A stretch of DNA of 8,484 bases from an uncultured Peptococcaceae bacterium (GTDB taxonomy: Bacteria > Bacillota > Peptococcia > Peptococcales > Peptococcaceae), in assembly GCA_902462325.1 (NCBI GenBank), contig CABQBF010000116.1:1-8484 (forward strand), in the 5' to 3' direction. A model generated the notes under the pieces. It was not told where the DNA came from. It made no database searches and saw only the letters and a program-made list of their open reading frames with translations. Below, one piece after another: positions 1 to 6,581 of the stretch (its first letter is position 1; each line of letters begins with the position of its first letter). Position numbers and translations under genes: made by a program.

Positions 1-231
1 CATGGCAGCCGCCGTTAAAATTTTATCGGCCAACGGGTCCATCAGCTTGCCGAAATTGGTGATTAAATTATATTTGCGGGCAATTTGACCGTCCAACATG
101 TCGGTTAAAGAGGCCAGCGCGAACAGAATGGTTGCCACAATGCGGGAGGTTTCGGTATTAATCAATAAAGCAACCATAAACAGCGGCACCATGCAAACCC
201 GGGCCACCGTCAATTTATTTGGCAAATTCAT
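1..231 (-). CDS. pgsA: CDP-diacylglycerol-glycerol-3-phosphate 3-phosphatidyltransferase, N-terminal part (partial)
   Basis: Only the first 77 codons are in the window; the gene runs off the left edge. The enzyme is a membrane protein that makes phosphatidylglycerophosphate from CDP-diacylglycerol and glycerol-3-phosphate, the committed step to phosphatidylglycerol and cardiolipin. The fragment shows the typical start MNLPNKLTVARV, a first hydrophobic segment around residues 12-25, and the complete CDP-alcohol phosphotransferase signature D44-x2-D47-G48-x2-A51-R52-x8-G61-x3-D65-x3-D69; its aspartates bind metal and the CDP moiety in this family. The ATG overlaps the rimO stop as ATGA, so the two are probably translationally coupled. 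The signature is shared by related enzymes such as phosphatidylserine synthase, but the N-terminus and the place next to rimO fit pgsA best. Confidence 0.93.
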   Translation of the reverse strand, partial: MNLPNKLTVARVCMVPLFMVALLINTETSRIVATILFALASLTDMLDGQIARKYNLITNFGKLMDPLADKILTAAAM

Positions 232-1568
232 GGCACAATCTCTCCTATAAAATCGTATTCATCCAAGCCAGTCAGCTCTACTGTAAAATAATCGCCAGGC
301 TGCCAGCTATGGTCTTCCGCTTCATATACCAAAATCCACGGGTCCACATCGGGCGCTTCGCCCTGGCTGCGGCACAATAACAGACCGGGAATATCGGGGC
401 TCAGTTCATCCACCTTGACCATACGGCGCTGCCCAAGGGCCTGCTCATGCTTGCGATACATGATATCGTACTGTAAATCCATCAGATTCTCTGCCCGTTT
501 TTCTTTTTCGTCTTCCTCCAAATGGCCCTCCATACGGTCGGCCGGCGTACCTTCTTCCCGCGAATAAGGGAATGCTCCTACACAATCCAGCTTCATTTCC
601 TCCAAAAAGCTGAGCAGGTGCTGGTATTGTTCTTCTGTTTCCCCAGGGAAGCCCACAATAAAAGTAGACCGCAGGGTGATATTGGGAATTTGCGTTCTCA
701 GCTTGACAATGAGATTTTTGATTTCTGCCGCTGTAATTTTCCGGTTCATCCGTTTTAAAATTTCATCATCGGCATGCTGCAGCGGAATATCTAAATATTT
801 GCAAATTTTTTCTTCATTGGCGATGTAAGCAATCAGCGCATCGTCAAAATTGTTGGGATAGGCATAAAGCAACCGAATCCAACGGATTTGGGCAATGGCT
901 GCCAGCTCTTTTAATAAATCCACCAGCGCAAAGCGCCCGTACAAATCCTTGCCGTAATAGCTGGTATCCTGCGCCACCAAAACCAGCTCGGTAACGCCCT
1001 GCTCAGCCAACTGCAGCGCTTCTGTTTTGATTTGCTCGATGGTTTTGCTACGGTATGGTCCCTGCATCTCCGGAATGACACAGTAAGTGCAATTATTATC
1101 ACAGCCCTCTGAAATGCGCAGATATGCGTAATGGGCCGGTGTCGTTAAAATGCGCGGCGCATTGTTCAGCTTGCTTTCCTCTGTCCAACGGTTATGCACA
1201 TAGATTTCCTGCTTCTCCTGATGCTGCTTGATAATGGACACAATTTGCCGATAATCGTTGGTGCCTACAAAAATATCTACCTCCGGCAGTTCATCGGCCA
1301 ATTCCTGCGCATATTTCTGCACCAGACAACCCACTGCCACCAGGAGCTTACAAGCGCCGTCCTGTTTCCACTGCGCCATCTCTAAAATGGCGTTGATGGA
1401 TTCTTCTTTTGCTGCATTGACGAAGCCGCAGGTGTTGATGATAATGATATCCGCCTCGTCATATTGCTCTGTCAATCCATAGCCCTGCTGCTGAAACAAG
1501 CCCATCATGGTTTCACTGTGTACCAGATTTTTGGCGCAGCCCAGCGATAGAATACTCACTTTCTGCAA
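228..1568 (-). CDS. rimO: ribosomal protein S12 (Asp) methylthiotransferase
   Basis: This cytosolic radical-SAM enzyme adds a methylthio group to a conserved aspartate of ribosomal protein S12. The 446-residue length matches the family (about 440). The N-terminal MTTase domain carries the three auxiliary-cluster cysteines C11 (SLGCAKN), C47 (NTCGF) and C81 (VGCL). The radical-SAM cluster is C156-x3-C160-x2-C163 (EGCDNNCTYC), and a TRAM-like domain occupies roughly residues 380-446. The SLGCAKNLVHSE start and the acidic, aromatic C-terminus favour RimO over the tRNA-modifying relatives MiaB and MtaB. The start is TTG, seven bases after AGAAAGAAGG; a GTG three codons on is less well placed. The stop overlaps the pgsA ATG. 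A terminator lies between rodZ and this gene, so it needs its own promoter or readthrough; I saw no convincing -35/-10 pair in 1569-1670. Confidence 0.96.
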   Translation of the reverse strand: MQKVSILSLGCAKNLVHSETMMGLFQQQGYGLTEQYDEADIIIINTCGFVNAAKEESINAILEMAQWKQDGACKLLVAVGCLVQKYAQELADELPEVDIFVGTNDYRQIVSIIKQHQEKQEIYVHNRWTEESKLNNAPRILTTPAHYAYLRISEGCDNNCTYCVIPEMQGPYRSKTIEQIKTEALQLAEQGVTELVLVAQDTSYYGKDLYGRFALVDLLKELAAIAQIRWIRLLYAYPNNFDDALIAYIANEEKICKYLDIPLQHADDEILKRMNRKITAAEIKNLIVKLRTQIPNITLRSTFIVGFPGETEEQYQHLLSFLEEMKLDCVGAFPYSREEGTPADRMEGHLEEDEKEKRAENLMDLQYDIMYRKHEQALGQRRMVKVDELSPDIPGLLLCRSQGEAPDVDPWILVYEAEDHSWQPGDYFTVELTGLDEYDFIGEIVP

Positions 1569-1639
1569 ACGATAACCTTCTTTCTTTTATTTCTCGCTAT
1601 CAATTAAGAATTCATAGAATTGGTACTGTTATGCCTGCA

Positions 1640-1660
1640 TCCGGCCGCAAAATAGCCGGA
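1640..1660 (-). other. small inverted repeat in the rimO leader
   Basis: TCCGGC (1640-1645) and GCCGGA (1655-1660) form a perfect 6-bp stem around a 9-base loop. It lies between the rodZ terminator and the rimO start. No T-run follows on either strand, so it is not an intrinsic terminator; it may be a leader hairpin or an operator. No function can be assigned. Confidence 0.35.
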
Positions 1661-1670
1661 CACAACGCAA

Positions 1671-1727
1671 TAAAAAACAGAGGCCGCCTCCATCGCGCTA
1701 TCCCGATGAGGGCGTCTGCCCCTGTTT
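1671..1727 (-). terminator. intrinsic terminator after rodZ, before rimO
   Basis: A long two-part stem: the outer arms 1675-1683 and 1719-1727 pair over 9 positions with one mismatch. The inner arms 1685-1695 and 1704-1714 pair over 11 positions with one G-U and one mismatch, around an 8-base loop. On the minus strand it is followed by a run of six T, as expected for Rho-independent termination of transcription coming from rodZ. The plus-strand side has only a weak T-tract. Confidence 0.8.
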
Positions 1728-1761
1728 ATTTTACCACCAGATTGGCAGCAAAACAACTATT

Positions 1762-2637
1762 TTACTGCCCCGTTGTCACATAATCTTCCGCTTTGAATTC
1801 CCGTTTTACAACTTGACCCTGCTTGCCCATTGTGCCCAAATCCTGACCATTGACGGTCACTTTTACCACGCCGGCATTGCCCAAATTCAGTTGGATACTG
1901 TCGGTGGCTTTCAAATCCTGGACTTGACCCTCAGACATCGTCAATTCGGTTTTTTGACCGTCTACCGTAATCTGCATCCAGCACTGTTCGGTGGTATTGG
2001 CATTTAAGTCCAAAATCTCCAGATGCATCTCCACGCCGTCATACACGGTCGTTACCGGCTCCTGCCACGCTACCGGATCATCTGGAGTCTGGCTGCCGTC
2101 CTCAGGCTGACCGTTTTCCCCTTGCTGCTGGTCGTCTTGCTGTTCCTCCTGCTGCACGTCGTTTTCGGGCGGCAAATTATCCTGCTGGCTTTTTGTATAA
2201 AACCATTGCAACGCCAACAACAAAATGATAGCTACCACACTTAAAATAATAATCATGGAGCTCTTTTTACTCAGCGGCTTTTCTTCAAAGCTGGCTGCCG
2301 GCGTTTTCCGGCGCTTGACAGTTTGACTGGTCTTACGGCTGACACGGGTTCGCCGCTCTTTTTCTGCTTCATCTTCTACCTGAGCGGATGCTTCTGGCTG
2401 CGGCGTTGGCTTTTTCTGCATAAGTTCCACCACGTCGGGCCGTTCCTTAATATCCAAATATTTTAAATAGGCTGTGACAAACCCTTTGGCATACACTTCC
2501 CCAGGCAGGCTTTGAAAATCCTCCTGCTCAATGGCTTCTAAATATTTACGACGGATTTTCGTTGTTTCTGCAACCTCATCCAGGGTAATTCCCTTCGCTT
2601 CTCTTGTTTTTCTTAGAATTTCCCCAATTCCCTGCAA
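1762..2637 (-). CDS. rodZ: RodZ-like helix-turn-helix membrane protein
   Basis: The protein looks like a RodZ-type cell-shape factor. RodZ in other bacteria links MreB to the membrane; that role is inferred from the family here. I choose the TTG at 2637, giving 291 residues, because a GGAGGTGA Shine-Dalgarno (GGAGG at 2646-2650) lies 8 bases upstream. A longer reading from TTG at 2652 would start inside that site. Residues 3-65 form the Xre-like HTH with the RodZ motif LPGEVYAKGFVTAYLKYL. A basic, charged linker follows, then one transmembrane helix at about 128-147 (MIIILSVVAIILLLALQWFY), a Q/E/D-rich stretch to about 185, and a C-terminal domain at about 200-290 that fits DUF4115. The order cytoplasmic HTH, one membrane span, outer domain is diagnostic. 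It lies downstream of ftsK on the same strand, with its own promoter and a terminator behind it. Confidence 0.87.
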   Translation of the reverse strand: MQGIGEILRKTREAKGITLDEVAETTKIRRKYLEAIEQEDFQSLPGEVYAKGFVTAYLKYLDIKERPDVVELMQKKPTPQPEASAQVEDEAEKERRTRVSRKTSQTVKRRKTPAASFEEKPLSKKSSMIIILSVVAIILLLALQWFYTKSQQDNLPPENDVQQEEQQDDQQQGENGQPEDGSQTPDDPVAWQEPVTTVYDGVEMHLEILDLNANTTEQCWMQITVDGQKTELTMSEGQVQDLKATDSIQLNLGNAGVVKVTVNGQDLGTMGKQGQVVKREFKAEDYVTTGQ

Positions 2638-2674
2638 ATCTGTCACCTCCAAATTTTATCTAGGTTCCGTTTTT

Positions 2675-2704
2675 ACTATATCATATTTGACAGAATTCCT
2701 ACAA
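2675..2704 (-). promoter_or_regulatory. predicted sigma-A promoter of rodZ
   Basis: On the minus strand TTGTAG (2699-2704) and TATAGT (2675-2680) are 18 bases apart, in the gap between ftsK and rodZ. The -10 is 37 bases upstream of the chosen TTG. The -35 matches TTGACA only partly. Confidence 0.55.
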
Positions 2705-2709
2705 GGCCA

Positions 2710-2734
2710 TTACAAAATATTAATCATTTTGTAA
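2710..2734. repeat. perfect inverted repeat upstream of the rodZ promoter
   Basis: TTACAAAA (2710-2717) and TTTTGTAA (2727-2734) are perfect 8-bp arms around a 9-base spacer, 5 bases upstream of the predicted rodZ -35. The position and dyad symmetry suit binding of a dimeric regulator. The arms are too AT-rich to make a good terminator for ftsK. I cannot name a cognate regulator. Confidence 0.5.
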
Positions 2735-2789
2735 TTATTACTTCACAATTTACCACTGCTTTTGCGCGTTTTATAACACGCCGTCATTT

Positions 2790-5474
2790 CTATAGCTCGC
2801 CATTTTCCACCATATCCAGATACTGCGTCATGGTCACCTTAATCTGACGGGGCTTACTGCCCTCATAGGGGCCTACCAGTCCTCGCTGCTCCATCTGATC
2901 CACAATGCGGGCCGCTCTGGTATAGCCCACACGGAACCGGCGCTGCAATAAAGAAATCGAAGCTTGTCCATTTTCAATAAAGAGCTTGGTGGCTTCCGGA
3001 ATTAAATCGTCCCAATCTTCCTCTGTTTCATCGTTGCTTTCGGCACTAACAGCCGCCGTACCAATTTCTTCGTTATAAACCGGCTGGCCCTGTATTTTTA
3101 CCGCCTCCACAATACGGTCAATTTCCTTATCGGAAACATAGACGCCTTGCACCCGCTGCGGTTTGGGCATACCGGTCGGATAAAACAGCATGTCGCCCCG
3201 GCCCAGCAATTTTTCAGCGCCGCCCATATCTAAAATTGTCCGGGAATCGGTTTGAGACGACACCGCAAAAGCAATGCGGGAGGGCATATTGGCCTTGATA
3301 ATGCCGGTGATAACATCCACCGAAGGCCGCTGCGTAGCCACCACTAAATGAATCCCGGCTGCCCGCGCCAATTGGGCCAAGCGGCAAATAGCATCTTCCA
3401 CATCAGCCGGAGCCACCATCATCAAATCGGCCAACTCGTCAATCAGCACCACAATATAAGGCATCACTTCAATAGCCGCTTTTTCCTCCTCTGTCTGCGC
3501 AGCGGCAATCCGTTCCTCCGATAATTTATTGAACCGCGGCATATCCTTTACGCCGTTCGCCGCAAACACTTCATAGCGACGGTCCATTTCCTGCACCGCC
3601 CACCGCAAAGCAGAAGCCGCCTTTTTCGGGTCGGTCACCACCGGCGAAATCAGATGGGGAATGCCGTTATAATTGCCCAATTCCACCTTTTTGGGGTCCA
3701 CCATTACGAATTTTACCTCATCGGGCGTAGCTTTATACAAAACGCTGTTAATTAATGTGTTGATACAAACCGATTTCCCCGAACCAGTCGATCCGGCGAT
3801 AAGCAGATGGGGCATTTTGGATAAATCGGCCACCACCGCTTGCCCGCTGATGTCTTTGCCCAATGCCACTGTTAATTTTGATTTACTGTTCTGGAAAGCA
3901 TCGCTTTCAATCAACTCCCGTAGGCAAACTGTGGTAGTGGACTTATTGGGAATTTCGATGCCCACCGCCGCCTTGCCGGGGATAGGCGCTTCAATACGCA
4001 CGCCGGCCACCGCCATACTCAGCGCAATATCGTCGGCCAGATTGACAATTTTACTCACCTTAATGCCAGCCGCCGGCTGAAATTCATAACGGGTGATGGC
4101 CGGTCCACAGCTCACATCGGCAATTTTACCCTTTACGCCAAAATCGCTCAGTGTTTTCTCCAACCGCTCCACATTCTGCATGATTTCATTCATGTTTTTC
4201 CCGCTGGCAGCATTTTTGTTTTCCTCCAGCAAATCAATAGACGGAAAATGATATACACCGTCTTCCGGCTGTTCTGGCACCGGTTCCGCTGCATTCTCTG
4301 GCACAGCTTCTGTCGAAGCCTCCGCTGTCACAATTTCCGCTGGCGCTGCGCTGGTCGCTTCTTTCGCTGCAGGTTTCTGCGGTTTTTGTTTTACCGCTTC
4401 TTTTGGCTCCGTGGCTTTTTCCGACTGCTTCACCTGCCGCTTTTCCAACAACTGCTGGAAATCCTCCACCGAATCCTGGATGTAGTACGGCTCTTCAACC
4501 AAGGGCTCCCGTGGGCTAAGCCCCACTCTGGGCTCCTGTTCGTCCAACGCCTTATGAATTTCCACCAAACTGCTCAAAATTACCGGTTTTTCTTTCGGAA
4601 TTACTACATATTCGGTGCCTGTATAACGGGCCCGCAGATTTGTCGGCTCCTGCTGTTCTTCTTCTACAAAAAAACTTTTCAAGCGGCCCCATTTTTTTTC
4701 TTTCTGCTTAGGCTGCTTTTGCTGTACAGACGCTTTCTTATCGGAAGCAGGGTTCGGTTCCACACGCTGCACCGTCCCCTTGTTCTTGCTTTTCTTCACC
4801 GGTTCCGTTTTTTCAACAGGCGTTCTCACATCTTCCTCATAGTCGTCATCGGTCTCTTCAATAAAAATAAAATGCAGCAGAGCTTCCTTAATTTGCTCCA
4901 ACCGCTGCTGAACAGTGGCAAAAAAGTCTCCGCCTTTGCCCAATACAGCCCCCTGGGCAATCAACACCACCGCAATCATAGCCACGCAAAACAGCACGAT
5001 ATAAGCGCCTACTGTGCCCAGCGCCTTCTGCAGCACCAGCGACAACGCCGCGCCAATCACTCCGCCGCCATTGCCGGATAACCCCAGCAGCAAATCATCT
5101 TTGGCGTCGATATAGGTGATGTTCATGTGCAATACAGCCAGCACTGTCAATCCTGCCAGCACGCCGCCTGTCACCTGCATTTGGGTGAAATGCTTACCGG
5201 ATAACAGGCACAGCCCGCACAGGCAAAGCAAAAACGGAAATAACACAATGCCCCGGCCCATCAGCCCGTGCATCAAAAGATAAATCAAACCGCCTAAAAA
5301 GCCCATTTTTTCTTGCAAAAGGGCGCCATAAGCACCAATGTCCATGCCAGCGCCAGAGGGCGCCTGAAAAATAATCCAGCCTGTATAAATGGTTAAGGCT
5401 AATAAGCCGATCCCTAACAACACATGGGTAATATTGACTGTCGATTCTTTCTCTAGCTTTTTGCTCTTACTCAT
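2790..5474 (-). CDS. ftsK: DNA translocase FtsK/SpoIIIE family
   Basis: This membrane-anchored hexameric ATPase pumps double-stranded DNA to clear the chromosome from the division septum, or into the forespore in SpoIIIE relatives. The N-terminus (about 1-180) contains about four hydrophobic membrane segments. A long, low-complexity K/E/P/Q/A-rich linker follows to about residue 405, which makes the protein (894 residues) longer than B. subtilis SpoIIIE. The motor begins near VYHFPSIDLL (about 407). Walker A is GSTGSGKS at 561-568 and Walker B is VVLIDE with D679-E680; the family motif VVATQRPSVDVITG follows. The C-terminal winged-helix gamma domain (about 825-880), which in the family reads KOPS/SRS orienting sequences, includes RRFRVGYTRAARIVDQME. 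The start is ATG after GGGGTGA. FtsK versus SpoIIIE (division versus sporulation) cannot be settled from sequence alone. A LexA-like sequence overlaps its promoter. Confidence 0.97.
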   Translation of the reverse strand: MSKSKKLEKESTVNITHVLLGIGLLALTIYTGWIIFQAPSGAGMDIGAYGALLQEKMGFLGGLIYLLMHGLMGRGIVLFPFLLCLCGLCLLSGKHFTQMQVTGGVLAGLTVLAVLHMNITYIDAKDDLLLGLSGNGGGVIGAALSLVLQKALGTVGAYIVLFCVAMIAVVLIAQGAVLGKGGDFFATVQQRLEQIKEALLHFIFIEETDDDYEEDVRTPVEKTEPVKKSKNKGTVQRVEPNPASDKKASVQQKQPKQKEKKWGRLKSFFVEEEQQEPTNLRARYTGTEYVVIPKEKPVILSSLVEIHKALDEQEPRVGLSPREPLVEEPYYIQDSVEDFQQLLEKRQVKQSEKATEPKEAVKQKPQKPAAKEATSAAPAEIVTAEASTEAVPENAAEPVPEQPEDGVYHFPSIDLLEENKNAASGKNMNEIMQNVERLEKTLSDFGVKGKIADVSCGPAITRYEFQPAAGIKVSKIVNLADDIALSMAVAGVRIEAPIPGKAAVGIEIPNKSTTTVCLRELIESDAFQNSKSKLTVALGKDISGQAVVADLSKMPHLLIAGSTGSGKSVCINTLINSVLYKATPDEVKFVMVDPKKVELGNYNGIPHLISPVVTDPKKAASALRWAVQEMDRRYEVFAANGVKDMPRFNKLSEERIAAAQTEEEKAAIEVMPYIVVLIDELADLMMVAPADVEDAICRLAQLARAAGIHLVVATQRPSVDVITGIIKANMPSRIAFAVSSQTDSRTILDMGGAEKLLGRGDMLFYPTGMPKPQRVQGVYVSDKEIDRIVEAVKIQGQPVYNEEIGTAAVSAESNDETEEDWDDLIPEATKLFIENGQASISLLQRRFRVGYTRAARIVDQMEQRGLVGPYEGSKPRQIKVTMTQYLDMVENGEL

Positions 5475-5510
5475 ATTCTCACCCCAGACAAATCTTATTC
5501 AAGACGATTT

Positions 5511-5539
5511 ATTATACCATTACTTATCCGTAAAAGAAA
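5511..5539 (-). promoter_or_regulatory. predicted promoter of ftsK (extended -10)
   Basis: On the minus strand TGGTATAAT gives a consensus -10 (5511-5516) with a TG extension. A weak -35 (TTTCTT, 5534-5539) lies 17 bases upstream. The -10 is 36 bases upstream of the ftsK ATG. Confidence 0.65.
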
Positions 5540-5560
5540 GCAAATGTTCTTAAAAAAATA

Positions 5561-5601
5561 AAAAACGATAGAAACTGCCTTCCCCGTTTCCTATCGTTTT
5601 T
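5561..5601 (-). terminator. intrinsic terminator after yjdF (bidirectional in form)
   Basis: AAAAACGATAG plus AAAC (5561-5575) pairs with GTTT and CTATCGTTTTT (5586-5601) around a 10-base loop, with one bulged C at 5590. On the minus strand the stem runs into a T-rich tract down to about 5552. It lies 22 bases beyond the yjdF stop and just upstream of the ftsK promoter, so it insulates the two genes. Confidence 0.85.
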
Positions 5602-5622
5602 ATCACGCTTATTTTGCTTTGA

Positions 5623-6045
5623 CTACCGTCCGCGGTGCTTTGCTTTCTTCTTTTGCTGACGGAGCGCATACTGCTGCTGTTGCCGTTCCTCCCGACGCTG
5701 TTTTTGCTGCGTCTTCCTATCCAGAACGGCCTGCTGTTGCTGCAGTTTTAAGGCTTTCTGAGCTTTGGTGCCTATATCGCCTGTCTGCCGCAATGCCTTT
5801 CCAATTTGCCGCTGCAACCGTTTTGGATTACGCACTGTCTGCTGCACCGTTTCCTGTTCCATTACCGGCGTAAAGGACAAACGGCGAAAGTTTCCCTCCA
5901 ACCAGTCATAAACCTGACCATCGGAAGGCTCAGCGCCAAAAACGGTACGGCAAACCCGATAGCCCAATTGGTCGGTGCGTTCATACACCCCAATCCAGAA
6001 CGGCTCTGCAAACAGTACCGTCAACGTAGCTGTGACCTGTTCCAA
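5623..6045 (-). CDS. yjdF: YjdF family protein (DUF2992)
   Basis: I recognise a YjdF/DUF2992 protein. Its biochemical function is not established; in other Bacillota it sits under the yjdF riboswitch, which senses azaaromatic compounds, so a role in coping with such compounds is inferred. The start is TTG at 6045, seven bases after AAAGGAGG, giving 140 residues; a longer in-frame reading from 6087 would run through the Shine-Dalgarno and leader. The N-terminal half (residues 5-60) has the family pattern LTVLFAEPFWIGVYERT...VCRTVFGAEPSD..VYDWL. The C-terminal half carries NPKR (73-76) and IGTKAQKALKLQ (91-102), then a very basic, Gln-rich helical tail rich in K/R ending KKKAKHRGR. The tail could bind nucleic acid or simply be a charged helix. 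Promoter, leader and terminator make it a single-gene unit. Confidence 0.9.
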   Translation of the reverse strand: MEQVTATLTVLFAEPFWIGVYERTDQLGYRVCRTVFGAEPSDGQVYDWLEGNFRRLSFTPVMEQETVQQTVRNPKRLQRQIGKALRQTGDIGTKAQKALKLQQQQAVLDRKTQQKQRREERQQQQYALRQQKKKAKHRGR

Positions 6046-6157
6046 AGCAATCCCTCCTTTCCTGACACGTACACAAAGAAGGGACAACCAAGGAGGCAGG
6101 TTACTGATCCTGAGCAGGACGCCCGGACTACCAACCGGACTGTGTTTTTATCTCTGC
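6046..6157 (-). promoter_or_regulatory. yjdF-class riboswitch leader (predicted)
   Basis: This roughly 110-nt leader lies between the yjdF promoter and start codon. It contains short hairpins (arms CCGG at 6123-6126 and 6135-6138; TCCT/AGGA around 6108-6119). The minus strand also reads CCTCCTT at 6090-6096, a perfect complement to the AAGGAGG Shine-Dalgarno at 6053-6059. That layout allows ligand-dependent hiding or release of the ribosome binding site. The yjdF motif RNA is a known class located upstream of this gene and binding azaaromatics. The assignment rests on location and this pairing; I could not run a covariance model. Confidence 0.75.
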
Positions 6158-6163
6158 GCTTTC

Positions 6164-6192
6164 ATTATAACAGATTTTTCTTCAGCCCGTTA
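6164..6192 (-). promoter_or_regulatory. predicted promoter of yjdF (extended -10)
   Basis: TGTTATAAT on the minus strand is a consensus -10 (6164-6169) with a TG extension. The -35 region (TAACGG at 6187-6192, or a register with an 18-base spacer) is weak. Initiation about 7 bases downstream would start the riboswitch leader. Confidence 0.6.
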
Positions 6193-6218
6193 GTATTTTT
6201 TTCATCCACCGATAAGAC

Positions 6219-6253
6219 AAAATGCTCCACCGCTACTTGCAGTGAAGCATTTT
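6219..6253 (-). terminator. intrinsic terminator after tRNA-Arg
   Basis: Arms 6219-6233 (AAAATGCTCCACCGC) and 6239-6253 (GCAGTGAAGCATTTT) pair over 15 positions with two G-U pairs around the 5-base loop TACTT. It begins 5 bases past the tRNA 3' end on the minus strand and ends in TTTTGTCTT. The other strand also has a T-tract. Confidence 0.8.
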
Positions 6254-6257
6254 TCAA

Positions 6258-6329
6258 TACGCCTGATTGGAATCGAACCAACGCACCTGGCTCCGGAGGC
6301 CAGTGCTCTATCCACTGAGCTACAGGCGC
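6258..6329 (-). tRNA. tRNA-Arg (anticodon CCG)
   Basis: The minus strand folds into a full cloverleaf. The acceptor is GCGCCTG with CAGGCGT (first pair G-U) and discriminator A. The D stem is GCTC/GAGC, the anticodon stem CTGGC/GCCAG with loop CTCCGGA, and the T stem GTTGG/CCAAT with loop TTCGATT. Anticodon CCG reads the Arg codon CGG. The 3' CCA is not encoded, so it must be added after transcription. It has its own promoter and terminator. Confidence 0.96.
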
Positions 6330-6343
6330 AAATTACCTTTAAT

Positions 6344-6372
6344 ATAATACTCGAAATCGCTGCATTTGTAAA
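6344..6372 (-). promoter_or_regulatory. predicted promoter of tRNA-Arg
   Basis: TTTACA (6367-6372) and TATTAT (6344-6349) lie 17 bases apart on the minus strand. The -10 ends 14 bases before the mature tRNA 5' end, so the leader is very short. The tRNA-Gly promoter has the same -35 hexamer and spacing. Confidence 0.8.
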
Positions 6373-6488
6373 GCCCTTTTCCTAAGTTTTTTCCAAAAAA
6401 ATAAAAAACGCCTAAGGCTGCACAAATCAGCAACCCATCAACGGAACCTGCCTGTTAAAATATCCAGAAAAAATTTGCCATTTTTCAA

Positions 6489-6527
6489 GAACAAAAGTTT
6501 GCATTCCTCGGCGTTTTATTATATAAT
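6489..6527 (+). promoter_or_regulatory. lexA promoter with overlapping LexA (SOS) box
   Basis: TTGCAT (6499-6504) and TATAAT (6522-6527) are 17 bases apart, an excellent sigma-A promoter. GAACAAAAGTTT (6489-6500) matches the Gram-positive LexA/DinR core GAAC-N4-GTTC except for the last base, and overlaps the first two bases of the -35. LexA bound there would block RNA polymerase, giving the usual negative autoregulation. Transcription would start near 6534. Confidence 0.75.
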
Positions 6528-6581
6528 AGAACCATATATAAGCGCCATATATTTATGATTTTATAATAAGGAGTGTAAACT

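Noticed and set aside
2688..2716. Perfect -35 hexamer TTGACA on the plus strand before ftsK's 3' end
   Set aside because: The only -10-like sequence at proper spacing is poor (TACAAA), and transcription would be antisense into ftsK with no gene to serve.
2761..2789. Hairpin GCGTGTT/AACGCGC just after the ftsK stop (minus strand)
   Set aside because: It has only 7 bp with a G-U pair and no T-run follows on the transcribed strand, so it is not a credible terminator.
4248..5081. Long plus-strand open frame of 277 codons opposite ftsK
   Set aside because: It is antisense to the ftsK linker and membrane region, has a biased F/L/R/H composition from the complementary K/E/Q-rich codons, and lacks a ribosome binding site and any domain.
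5806..6318. Plus-strand open frame running through yjdF, its leader and into tRNA-Arg
   Set aside because: It overlaps a recognised gene, riboswitch leader and tRNA on the other strand, so it is a shadow.
6398..6420. GCC-TAA-GGC hairpin followed by T-rich sequence on the minus strand between lexA and tRNA-Arg
   Set aside because: The stem is too short, and there is no upstream minus-strand gene that would need termination there.
6532..6552. Direct repeat CCATATAT twice in the lexA leader, 13 bases apart
   Set aside because: It is short and AT-rich in an AT-rich leader, so chance is a sufficient explanation.
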